Shown here one piece after another: positions 43,592 through 51,262 of a DNA stretch of 64,000 nt (its first letter is position 1; every line of letters begins with the position of its first letter). The translations under genes were made by a program, and so were the position numbers. The notes below the pieces were generated by a model, which saw nothing but the letters and a program-made list of their open reading frames with translations, was not told the origin of the DNA and did no database searches. The DNA comes from Colidextribacter sp. OB.20 (GTDB lineage Bacteria > Bacillota > Clostridia > Oscillospirales > Oscillospiraceae), in assembly GCF_009911595.1 (NCBI RefSeq), contig NZ_QWKG01000014.1, positions 1 through 64,000 on the forward strand, written 5' to 3'.

Positions 43592-43790
43592 ACCCTGGCA
43601 GAATGGGGAAGGTTACGCTGACCCCACGGCCTATGAAGCCCTGAAGGCCGTTGACCGGCAGGAAGCCGAACAGCAGAAGAAGGTGAACGCCCTGATCGGT
43701 GTGCTGAAGTACATAATCAATGCGGCGGGGTTTGACCTTCTGACCCGGATCGAACTGAAAGACCGGCAGACGGGGAGGGAATACCGATGA
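43584..43790 (+). CDS. Small hypothetical protein, 68 residues
   Basis: ATG overlaps the previous gene's end; GGAGGTGG upstream. C-terminal part (NALIGVLKYIINAAGFDLLTR) suggests an amphipathic helix. No family recognised. Confidence 0.6.
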   Translation: MPKPWQNGEGYADPTAYEALKAVDRQEAEQQKKVNALIGVLKYIINAAGFDLLTRIELKDRQTGREYR

Positions 43791-43951
43791 TGAATACTTG
43801 CGTTTCTTTGTCTTGTCCGTTCATATCCTATTGCCGATTCTACAATTTTTTAGTTGACCGGGGTGAACGGTGTGCGATTCAGCAAGAAATATCTTACCGG
43901 GCTGAAAGACTGAAAGAAAGGGAAAAAGCGTTACAGAAACGGAGTGGATAA
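43787..43951 (+). CDS. Small Cys-rich protein, 54 residues
   Basis: ATG overlaps the previous stop (ATGA) and GGGGAGGG is upstream. CVSLSCPFISYC and RCAI give four Cys that could bind a metal; the rest is a charged helix (ERLKEREKALQKRSG). Last gene of the early region. Confidence 0.55.
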   Translation: MMNTCVSLSCPFISYCRFYNFLVDRGERCAIQQEISYRAERLKEREKALQKRSG

Positions 43952-44015
43952 AGTTGAAACTTAACTTTCAAAAATCGCCACTCCAAAACGGTTCAGTTGT
44001 GGCGGAGCGGCATTT

Positions 44016-44274
44016 GTTACCGGTGTTGTTACTGATGATTGCTACACATCAGTAACGCTAAAACCTTTGAGAATAGGGCCTGTTACTGATGTTACGGATG
44101 TTACTGATATAATACCCTTTTAATATAAATAATAAATAAAATATATAAAAAGAGTATATAAAAAGCAAGTTGCAATTTTATCAGTAACATCCGTAACAAA
44201 TTCACGGAAGCCTTGCCATTCTAAGGGTTGAGGATGTTACTGATTGTTACCGATAATTTCAAATTGCTACGGAT
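44016..44274. repeat. Iteron-rich, AT-rich element, copy 2
   Basis: Same order as copy 1: GTTACCGGT (44016), GTTACTGAT (44028), inverted ATCAGTAAC (44048), tandem GTTACTGAT-GTTACGGAT-GTTACTGAT (44082-44108), an AT-only core, inverted ATCAGTAAC-ATCCGTAAC (44180-44197), then GTTACTGAT (44236), GTTACCGAT (44246) and GCTACGGAT (44266). About 110 bases are nearly identical to 27519-27633. It lies between the early region and the late regulator. The 342-base gap has no other gene. Confidence 0.85.
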
Positions 44275-44293
44275 GCCAAAGGAGTGATACATA

Positions 44294-44764
44294 ATGACCG
44301 ATAAAGAATTAAGCCAACAGGCCAAAGATTATTTTGCCCAAATTCGCAAGACTGACCGTTTGATCCAGCGGTTGAAGGGCACCGTTGCCACCTTGCGTTC
44401 GGGCCTGACCAGTCAAAGCTATGAACTGAAGCCGGACAAGGTGCAAAGTTCCGGCGCAAAGAATCCCCTTGAAAGCACCATGATCAAAATTCTTGACCTT
44501 GAACGGCAGATCACCGCCCGGATTGATGAACTTGCCACCATGCGGAATGATACCTTCAGCATGATCAAGAATGTCCCTGACCTTGACCAACAAAACATCC
44601 TGATCGGGCGCTATATCCAGTTGAAAGAATGGGATGATATAGCCGCAGAATTGAGTTTTTCGCCTAAATGGGTTCTGAAACTTCACGGAAAAGCCCTTCT
44701 TGAATTTTACAAGGGGAACCAAGAATTTTTTGAAAAGCGACTAAAAGCGACCTGCGAGGGTTGA
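44294..44764 (+). CDS. DUF1492/ArpU-like late regulator
   Basis: 156 residues. Coiled N-terminal half and a C-terminal sigma region 4-like helix-turn-helix (NILIGRYIQLKEWDDIAAEL, SFSPKWVLKLHGKALLEF). ArpU-type proteins activate late operons in Gram-positive phages. It directly precedes the late promoter. Confidence 0.8.
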   Translation: MTDKELSQQAKDYFAQIRKTDRLIQRLKGTVATLRSGLTSQSYELKPDKVQSSGAKNPLESTMIKILDLERQITARIDELATMRNDTFSMIKNVPDLDQQNILIGRYIQLKEWDDIAAELSFSPKWVLKLHGKALLEFYKGNQEFFEKRLKATCEG

Positions 44765-44790
44765 AAAGCGACCTAAAAACCGGTTATAAT
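44734..44790 (+). promoter_or_regulatory. Late operon promoter with upstream repeats
   Basis: TTGAAA (44761-44766), 18-base spacer, TATAAT (44785-44790). Three copies of AAAAGCGAC (near 44738, 44747 and 44765) cover and precede the -35 box and could be activator sites. Confidence 0.8.
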
Positions 44791-44804
44791 GATAAAGTGA
44801 ATTT

Positions 44805-44832
44805 GCGCCCACGGGGAACCGGGGCGCTTTTT
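44805..44832 (+). terminator. Leader terminator of the late operon
   Basis: GCGCCC / GGGGCGC stem with a 10-base loop and TTTTT, starting about 10 bases after the expected transcription start and 50 bases before terminase small subunit. Late transcription must pass it, so antitermination or attenuation is possible. Confidence 0.7.
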
Positions 44833-44883
44833 CTATACAAAAAATCTTTGCTTTATGCTGAAAAGTTAGGTGGTGAATACCCT

Positions 44884-45372
44884 GTGACCAAGAAACAGAA
44901 ACGATTTGTTGAAGAATACTTGATCGACCTGAACGCCACCCAAGCGGCAATTCGGGCGGGGTATTCGCCGGACACGGCCAAATCAATCGGAAGTGAAAAC
45001 CTTACCAAACCTGACATTCGGGCCGCTGTTGACAAGGCTGAAGCGGAACGGAGCCGCCGAACCGGGATCAATCAAGACCGGGTGATCCGGGAAATTGCCA
45101 AGCTGGCCTTCCTGAACCCGGTTGACGTGATTGACATGGACGAAGCCACGGTCAAGGGGGAAGCCCACCGGGACGATACCGCTTGTATTGCTTCCGTGAA
45201 GGTGAAGAACATCCCCACGGAAGATGGGGCAATCACCGAAAGGGAAGTCAAGACCTATGACAAGCTGAAGGCCCTGGAACTATTGGGCCGTCACCTTGGG
45301 ATGTTCAATGACAAGGTGAAGGTTGAAGGCACCGTTCCGGTGGTTCTGTATGACGATATTCCCCCCGAATAA
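44884..45372 (+). CDS. terS: Terminase small subunit
   Basis: 162 residues from GTG 44884 (AGGTGG upstream). TKKQKRFVEEYLIDLNATQA and AAIRAGYSPDTAKSIG form the DNA-binding helices typical of Terminase_2. The longer frame would run over the leader hairpin, so it is rejected. Recognises the pac/cos site. Confidence 0.9.
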   Translation: MTKKQKRFVEEYLIDLNATQAAIRAGYSPDTAKSIGSENLTKPDIRAAVDKAEAERSRRTGINQDRVIREIAKLAFLNPVDVIDMDEATVKGEAHRDDTACIASVKVKNIPTEDGAITEREVKTYDKLKALELLGRHLGMFNDKVKVEGTVPVVLYDDIPPE

Positions 45373-45425
45373 TAACGGGATAGTAACAAATCAACCCGGA
45401 ACCCCTGATTTTCCAAGGGCCTGTG
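45373..45425 (+). repeat. Repeated phage intergenic element (degenerate copy)
   Basis: GATAGTAACAAATCAACCCGG followed by a partial hairpin CCCCTGATTTTCCAAGGG, upstream of the terminase large subunit. Related to 46697 and, reversed, to 25788-25855. Confidence 0.6.
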
Positions 45426-45444
45426 TTTATTGGGTGATGAATTT

Positions 45445-46695
45445 ATGAAAAAGGTTCTTCCCCTGTCCACCGTGGTTGGTGGGGGCTATAACAAATTTTG
45501 GCATTTCAAGGGCCGTTACCGGGTTTGCAAGGGTTCCCGTGCTTCCAAGAAATCCACCACCACGGCCCTGAACATTATCAAGCGGATGATGGAATATCCC
45601 GATGCCAACACCCTTGTGGTTCGCAAAGTATTCAGAACCTTGAAAGATAGCTGTTTCACCCAACTGAAGTGGGCCATTCACCGACTGGAAGCTGATGCCC
45701 ATTGGGAGATCAAGGAAAGCCCCCTGGAAATGACCTACAAGCCCACCGGGCAGAAGATTTATTTTCGGGGCCTGGATGATCCCTTGAAGGTGACTTCAAT
45801 CACCGTTGAACACGGTTATTTGTGCTGGTGCTGGATTGAAGAAGCGTATGAAATCAGCAATGAAAAAGATTTTGATATGCTGGATGAATCAATCCGTGGC
45901 GCTATTCCCCCGGAAACCGGCCTGTTCAAACAAATCACGCTGACCTTCAACCCCTGGAATGAACACCATTGGTTGAAGGCCCGCTTCTTTGACCGGCCTG
46001 ATCCCCAAGTTCTGGCCCTGACAACCAACTATCTGTGTAATGAATGGCTGGATGCCGCTGATCTTCTGGTGTTTGAAACCATGAAGAAAAACAACCCCCG
46101 CCGTTACCGGGTGGCCGGTTTGGGTGATTGGGGTATTGTGGACGGCCTGATTTTTGAGAATTGGGAAGAACGGGCCTTTTCGGTGGAGGAAATCAGGAAG
46201 GTTCCCGGTATCAAGTCCGCCTTTGGCCTGGATTTCGGCTATACCAACGATCCCGCCGCCCTGTTTTGTGGGCTGGTGGACAAGGCCACGAAAACCATTT
46301 GGGTTTTTGATGAAATCTATAAAACCGGTATGAGTAACGAAAACATAGCCGATGCCGTGAAGCGGGCCGGTTATGCCAAAGAGCGGATCAGGGCGGATTG
46401 TGCTGAACCCAAGAGCATTGACCGCCTTTATACCTTGGGCCTGATCCATATTCGAGAATCACGGAAGGGCCGGGACAGCGTGAATAACGGGATTGACTAT
46501 CTTCAGGACTATCACATAATCATTCACCCCAAATGTGTGAACTTCATCACTGAAATTTCAAACTACACTTGGGACACGGACACCAAGACCGGCAAGCGGT
46601 TGAACATCCCCATTGATGATTTCAACCACCTGATGGACGCTATGCGGTATGCCCTGGAAGATATTCTGGTTGGCCCCACATTCAGCTTTGATTAA
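45445..46695 (+). CDS. terL: Terminase large subunit (PBSX type)
   Basis: 416 residues from ATG 45445. ATPase domain with variant Walker A GSRASKKST near 32-41, Walker B CWCWIEEAYE, and C-terminal nuclease domain with FGLDFGYTNDPAA and DDFNHLMDAMRYALED. Powers DNA packaging. Confidence 0.95.
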   Translation: MKKVLPLSTVVGGGYNKFWHFKGRYRVCKGSRASKKSTTTALNIIKRMMEYPDANTLVVRKVFRTLKDSCFTQLKWAIHRLEADAHWEIKESPLEMTYKPTGQKIYFRGLDDPLKVTSITVEHGYLCWCWIEEAYEISNEKDFDMLDESIRGAIPPETGLFKQITLTFNPWNEHHWLKARFFDRPDPQVLALTTNYLCNEWLDAADLLVFETMKKNNPRRYRVAGLGDWGIVDGLIFENWEERAFSVEEIRKVPGIKSAFGLDFGYTNDPAALFCGLVDKATKTIWVFDEIYKTGMSNENIADAVKRAGYAKERIRADCAEPKSIDRLYTLGLIHIRESRKGRDSVNNGIDYLQDYHIIIHPKCVNFITEISNYTWDTDTKTGKRLNIPIDDFNHLMDAMRYALEDILVGPTFSFD

Positions 46696-46747
46696 CACGT
46701 TAGTAACAAAAGCCGGTTGAACCCCTGTATTTTCAGGGGTTCAACTT
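46696..46747 (+). repeat. Repeated phage intergenic element with hairpin
   Basis: ACACGTTAGTAACAAAAGCC followed by a 12-bp stem GTTGAACCCCTG / CAGGGGTTCAAC around TATTTT, then CTTT. Lies between terL and portal; may be a partial terminator. Confidence 0.75.
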
Positions 46748-46776
46748 TATGAAGCAATAGAAAGGTGGTTGAACAG

Positions 46777-48270
46777 ATGCCGTTTTTCATGGAAACTGAA
46801 ACCGCCCGGATCAATCGCCTTATTCGGGCGGGAGCCGGGGCGGGCTTGACGGAACTGGAATTCTTTGCCCGTGAAATCGTGGCGTGGGAGAAATCCGCCG
46901 AACGCCGGGAACAGATGGCCGGTGAACGCTACTATTCCGGGGATCACGATATTCTGAAGCGGAAGCGCACCGCTATTGGCCCTGATGGGAAGTTGATGGT
47001 GCTGGAAAATCTGCCTAATGCCCAGGTGATTGACAACCAATATGCAAACATGGTGGATCAGAAGGTCAACTATCTGATGGGCAAGCCCTTCACTTTTAGT
47101 TGTGAAAACAAGGAATATGTCAAAATCCTGAACAAGAAGTTCACGCTGAATTTCCGTCGTGTCCTGAAATATGTCTGTGAAGATGCCCTGAACGGCGGGA
47201 AGGGCTGGTTGTTCGTTTACTACGATGAACAAGGGGAATTGGCCTTCCGGCGCTTCCCGGCCTATCAGATTCTTCCCTTTTGGAAGGACGATGATCACAC
47301 CACCCTGGATGCCGCCGCCCGTTTGTATCTCCAAGAGGTTTGGGACGGATTGGCGAAAAAGATTGTGAAGCGGGTTGAACTGTTCAAGCCTGATGGCATT
47401 TACCGTTATATCCTGGACGGTTCCACCTTGGTTCCTGATGTGGAATTGGGGGACTATTCCCCCTATATCACCGCCAAAACCGGGGGCAAAGTGGAAACTT
47501 ACAACTGGAACCACTTTCCCTTGATCGCCTGGAAATATAACAAGAAAGAAATCCCCCTGATCCGGCGTGTGAAATCCCTTCAGGACGGGATCAACCTTCT
47601 GTTGTCCGATTTTGAAAACAACATGGAGGAAAACCCCCGGAACACCATTCTGATCCTGAAGGACTACGATGGGGAAAACCTTGGGGAATTCCGTCAAAAC
47701 CTTGCCACCTATGGCGTGGTGAAGGTTCGGGAAAATGGCGGCGTTGATGATTTGGCGGTTGTGGTGACGGCGGACAATTACAAGGCCATTCTGGAACTGT
47801 TCAAGAAGGCCCTGATTGAAAACGCCCGTGGCTATGACGCAAAGGATGATCGGTTGTCCGGCAATCCCAACCAAATGAACATCCAATCCATGTATTCCAA
47901 CATCGACTTGGACGCAAACGGGATGGAAACCGAATTTCAAGCCGCCTTTGAACAGCTTCTTTGGTTTGTGATCCAGGACTTGAAAACCAAGGGAGCCGGT
48001 GACTTTGAACAGGAAGAAGTCACCGTGATCTTCAACCGGGATATTCTGATCAATGAAAGTGAAGCAATCACCAACTGTCAGAATTCCATGGGTATTCTGT
48101 CCACGGAAACCATTGTGGAACAGCACCCGTGGACAAAGGACGTTCAAACCGAATTGGAACGGCTGAAGAAGGAAAAGGAAGAAGCTATGGCTGATTACAT
48201 GGGGGCCTTCCCCAATAAACCGGCCACCGGCACTTCCGACAAGGACAACGGGGATCAGGGCGGGAACTAA
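46777..48270 (+). CDS. Phage portal protein (SPP1 Gp6-like)
   Basis: 497 residues from ATG 46777 with AAAGGTGG upstream. RYYSGDHDILKRKRTA, NYLMGKPFTFSC and the FPAYQILPFW segment are typical. Forms the ring through which DNA enters the head. The stop codon lies in the loop of an 11-bp hairpin (48257-48288). Confidence 0.95.
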   Translation: MPFFMETETARINRLIRAGAGAGLTELEFFAREIVAWEKSAERREQMAGERYYSGDHDILKRKRTAIGPDGKLMVLENLPNAQVIDNQYANMVDQKVNYLMGKPFTFSCENKEYVKILNKKFTLNFRRVLKYVCEDALNGGKGWLFVYYDEQGELAFRRFPAYQILPFWKDDDHTTLDAAARLYLQEVWDGLAKKIVKRVELFKPDGIYRYILDGSTLVPDVELGDYSPYITAKTGGKVETYNWNHFPLIAWKYNKKEIPLIRRVKSLQDGINLLLSDFENNMEENPRNTILILKDYDGENLGEFRQNLATYGVVKVRENGGVDDLAVVVTADNYKAILELFKKALIENARGYDAKDDRLSGNPNQMNIQSMYSNIDLDANGMETEFQAAFEQLLWFVIQDLKTKGAGDFEQEEVTVIFNRDILINESEAITNCQNSMGILSTETIVEQHPWTKDVQTELERLKKEKEEAMADYMGAFPNKPATGTSDKDNGDQGGN

Positions 48271-48288
48271 AGGGGAGGTTCCCGCCCT
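48257..48288 (+). other. Hairpin around the portal stop codon
   Basis: AGGGCGGGAAC / GTTCCCGCCCT stem with TAA in the loop; no T run. May set mRNA stability between portal and MuF genes. Confidence 0.5.
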
Positions 48289-48355
48289 TCCTACGCCGGG
48301 GCGGGGTTTTCACTCCTGGCCCCTGAAGGTTGCCTTCAACCCCCGGCGTTTATAT

Positions 48356-48430
48356 GGCGCATTGGTCAAGCGGTTAAGACACCGCCCTTTCACGGCGGTA
48401 ACACGGGTTCGATTCCCGTATACGTCACCA
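48356..48430 (+). tRNA. tRNA-Glu (TTC)
   Basis: 75 bases with encoded CCA. Anticodon stem CCGCC/GGCGG with loop CTTTCAC, T arm ACGGGTTCGATTCCCGT, D arm with AAGCGGTTAAG. The acceptor stem GGCGCAT / ATACGTC has one C-A mismatch and a G-T pair. Phage tRNA in the head module. The phage uses GAA heavily, so it may serve codon supply. Confidence 0.92.
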
Positions 48431-48505
48431 GGGGAAAAGTTGCTTTTTCTGTTCTAACCGACCCCGTAAACGGGCAGAAACAGACGCTGAAGGGAGGATC
48501 GGCCC

Positions 48506-50281
48506 ATGTCAAAAAGTGCTGACTATTGGCGGGGCCGGTTCTCCATTCTGGCCGATGCCGCCCACCAGAACGCTAATTCCTATATCAGCGACCTTGAAAC
48601 CATATACCGGGACGCTGAACGCACCGTTCAAGCTGACCTGGAACGGTGGTATGGGCGCTTTGCTACCAATAATGGGATCAGTTTGACCGATGCCCGGAAG
48701 ATGTTGACAACCGGCCAAATGGAAGAATTTAGATGGACGGTGGATCAATACATCAAGATTGGGGAACAGGCCAATTTGTCCCCGGAATGGTTGAAGAAGC
48801 TGGAAAACGCTTCCGCCCGGTTCCATATCAGCCGCCTTGAAACTATTCAGCTTCAAATTCAACAGCAAATGGAACTTCTGTATGGCGGACAGCTTGACGG
48901 CCTGGATAAGCTGTTGAAGGATGTGGTTTCCAACGGCTACACCCACACCGCCTTTGAAATCCAGAAGGGCTTTGGGTTGGGGTGGGATATAACCGCCCTG
49001 AACCAGCAGAAACTTGAAACTTTACTTTCAAGGCCCTGGACGGCGGACGGAAAGACCTTCCGGGATCGCTGTTGGGAAAACAAGGCCAATCTGGTTTCCG
49101 GTGTTCAAAGCACCTTGACCCAAGGGCTTTTGAGGGGTGACGGACTTCAGAAGATTACCGACAACATTAAGAACAAGTTCGGTGTGTCCCGGTATAAGGC
49201 CGGAAGGCTGGCCCATACTGAAACCACCTATTTCAACGCCCAGGCAAGCCGGGAAACATATAAAGACTTGGGGATTGAACAAATTGAAATCCTTGAAACC
49301 CTTGACCGTCACACCTGTGACCTTTGCGGGGGCCTGGATGGAACGGTGATCCCCCTATCCCAATATGAACCCGGCGTGACGGTTCCACCTTTCCACCCGA
49401 ATTGCCGGGGGACAACGTGCCCCCACTATGAGGATATGGACGGAAAGCGGATCGCCCGGAACGCTGAAAATGAAGTCTACTATGTGCCTTCCAGCATGAA
49501 TTATCAGACCTGGAAGAAAACCTTTGTGGACGGTGGAAGCAAGGCCGGATTGACCGCCGCCGCTGTTGGTGCTACAATGAAGCCCAAGGCGGAAAAGACT
49601 GTGGATGATTGCACCACGGTTGAAGAAGTGGAAGCCCTTATGAGGGAAAAGGGGTGGTTCTACAAAACCACCTTGCCCGATGGTTCCCCATTCGATGGGA
49701 ACCAGCTTTTGAGCCTTCAAGGCTGTGATCTGGATGTTGCCAAAGAGGTTTACAAGTCTGTTGACAATCTCTTTTCCAAGTTGCCTGATTTTGTTGGTGA
49801 ACTGAATTCGATCAACGCTTCCAAGCTGTCCGGTGGGTGTTACGCCCAATGTTCCTTTGGTTTGGGCCGTGGCGGGGTTGGGATCAATACCAGCTATTTC
49901 AGTTCTTTTGAAAAGATCACACGGATGTATGAACATGACCTTGCGGCGGGCTTCCACCCGGCCAACACCACCTTCCGTTCTGTGGTTACACATGAATTCG
50001 GCCATGCCGTTGACGATTTTCTTTCCCACACGGAACACTTGGTTGGGATGCAAGGTTGGAAACCAAAGACGGTTTCCGCCTACTTGCGGCCCAGGGTGAT
50101 GAAGGCTTGTGGGCTGAAGGTTTCCGATGCAAGAAGCGCCGTGTCCGGCTACGCCACCCAAGATGCCCAAGAATGGTTTGCGGAATGTTTCTGTGAATGG
50201 CTGGACAGTCCAAACCCCCGCCCGGTTGCGGCGGAATTTGGGCGGCAATTAACCGAACTGATGAAAGGATGGAAGAAATAA
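48506..50281 (+). CDS. MuF/SPP1 gp7-like head protein with C-terminal zincin domain
   Basis: 591 residues. MuF domain in the middle (RLAHTETTYFNAQASRETY, CDLCGG near 271, HPNCRG near 300). The C-terminal 200 residues contain VVTHEFGHAVDDFL (His 495, His 499) and EWFAECFCEW, a zinc metallopeptidase pattern. MuF fusions with C-terminal toxin domains are known in phages of Firmicutes, so this may be an effector delivered with the particle or a lysogen weapon. No clear immunity gene follows; the 50-residue ORF is the nearest. Confidence 0.88.
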   Translation: MSKSADYWRGRFSILADAAHQNANSYISDLETIYRDAERTVQADLERWYGRFATNNGISLTDARKMLTTGQMEEFRWTVDQYIKIGEQANLSPEWLKKLENASARFHISRLETIQLQIQQQMELLYGGQLDGLDKLLKDVVSNGYTHTAFEIQKGFGLGWDITALNQQKLETLLSRPWTADGKTFRDRCWENKANLVSGVQSTLTQGLLRGDGLQKITDNIKNKFGVSRYKAGRLAHTETTYFNAQASRETYKDLGIEQIEILETLDRHTCDLCGGLDGTVIPLSQYEPGVTVPPFHPNCRGTTCPHYEDMDGKRIARNAENEVYYVPSSMNYQTWKKTFVDGGSKAGLTAAAVGATMKPKAEKTVDDCTTVEEVEALMREKGWFYKTTLPDGSPFDGNQLLSLQGCDLDVAKEVYKSVDNLFSKLPDFVGELNSINASKLSGGCYAQCSFGLGRGGVGINTSYFSSFEKITRMYEHDLAAGFHPANTTFRSVVTHEFGHAVDDFLSHTEHLVGMQGWKPKTVSAYLRPRVMKACGLKVSDARSAVSGYATQDAQEWFAECFCEWLDSPNPRPVAAEFGRQLTELMKGWKK

Positions 50282-50434
50282 ATGCCGATGCCTGGATTTT
50301 TTACAAGTGAATTCTTTGTCCCGGAAACCGACAACTGGCACTTAAAGCCGGGGGCACCGCCTGAAGTGGTGGAAGAATTTGAAGCCTACATGGAGCGTTT
50401 GAAGAAGAACGCTGAACAGAATATCGTTGAATAG
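50282..50434 (+). CDS. Small hypothetical protein after MuF, 50 residues
   Basis: Starts MPMPGFFTSEFFVPETDN and ends in a charged helix. ATG directly follows the MuF stop (TAAATG). A terminator follows. Could be an immunity or accessory protein by position only. Confidence 0.5.
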   Translation: MPMPGFFTSEFFVPETDNWHLKPGAPPEVVEEFEAYMERLKKNAEQNIVE

Positions 50435-50435
50435 A

Positions 50436-50471
50436 CCACCCCGGCCCTGGCCGGTGGTGGTTTTTTCATAC
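50436..50471 (+). terminator. Terminator upstream of the scaffold gene
   Basis: CCACCCCGGCC / GGCCGGTGGTGG imperfect stem followed by TTTTTT. The scaffold gene begins 100 bases later after a leader with the inverted pair GGGTGGAAAAG / TACCCA. Confidence 0.75.
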
Positions 50472-50572
50472 CACCTTCACCCGTTGGAACCGTGTGGGTG
50501 GAAAAGTAAACGGTTCAAAATCGTGGTTCCTACCCACGGAAAAACAGGAAATTTGATTGGAGGTAAACCAGC

Positions 50573-51220
50573 ATGACCAAAGAAAGTTTGATGGCTATGG
50601 GCCTGACAGAAGAACAGGCAACAAAGGTTATGGAGGGCCTGAACGGTTCCTTTGTGACCAAGACCCGGTTCAATGAGGTAAACGAGGAATTGAAAACCGC
50701 CAAGGCCACGATCACCGAGCGGGATGGGCAGTTGAACGCCCTGAAAACGTCCGGGGCCGATGCCGCCGCCCTTCAGGAACAGATCACCCAGCTTCAGGCC
50801 GACAACGCCGCCAAGGACAAGGCCCACGCCGAGGAAATCCAGAAAATCAAGATGGATAACGCCTTGGAAAAGGCCCTGACCGATGCCAAGGCCATTAACC
50901 CCGCCACCGTCAAGCCCCTGTTGACGGCTTTCATGGAGAAGGCCACCTTGGACGATGATGGAACGATCCGGGGCCTTGCGGATGAGATCGGCAAGCTGGC
51001 AAAGACCGAAGGAACCAGCTTTCTTTTTAAGGCTGATGATACCGCCCAACAGACAACCACCATTTCCGGCGCTTCCCCCGCTGGAAGCACCAGCGTGAAC
51101 CCCACCACCAAAGCGGGCACCTATGAAACCCGGTTGGCGGATGCCCGGAAGGCCGGGAATTCCGCCCTTGCCGTGGCAATTAAACGGGAAGCCGCCGCTG
51201 ATGGTGTGGAACTGTACTAA
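50573..51220 (+). CDS. Phage scaffolding protein (GP20-like)
   Basis: 215 residues, coiled-coil in the first 100 (TRFNEVNEELKTAKATITER, LQEQITQLQADNAAKDKAHA), Ala/Thr-rich C-terminus. Directly upstream of the capsid gene. It guides capsid assembly and is then removed. Confidence 0.9.
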   Translation: MTKESLMAMGLTEEQATKVMEGLNGSFVTKTRFNEVNEELKTAKATITERDGQLNALKTSGADAAALQEQITQLQADNAAKDKAHAEEIQKIKMDNALEKALTDAKAINPATVKPLLTAFMEKATLDDDGTIRGLADEIGKLAKTEGTSFLFKADDTAQQTTTISGASPAGSTSVNPTTKAGTYETRLADARKAGNSALAVAIKREAAADGVELY

Positions 51221-51262
51221 TCCCCCACCCACAAAATCACAATGTAGAAAGGATGTTTAACT

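Noticed and set aside
43955-44056. TTG-started short ORF running into the iteron element
   Set aside because: 33 codons, no clear ribosome site, and its end is made of iteron sequence; judged as regulatory DNA.
44033-44060. A second CTGATGA motif as another hammerhead core
   Set aside because: It arises from the iterons GTTACTGAT and ATCAGTAAC; no GAAA, stem II or cleavage triplet at the right place. The CTGATGA at 43145 inside the MazG-like gene fails in the same way.
44761-44884. Upstream TTG start for the terminase small subunit
   Set aside because: That start is the -35 box of the late promoter, and the frame would cross the leader terminator; GTG 44884 fits the family N-terminus.
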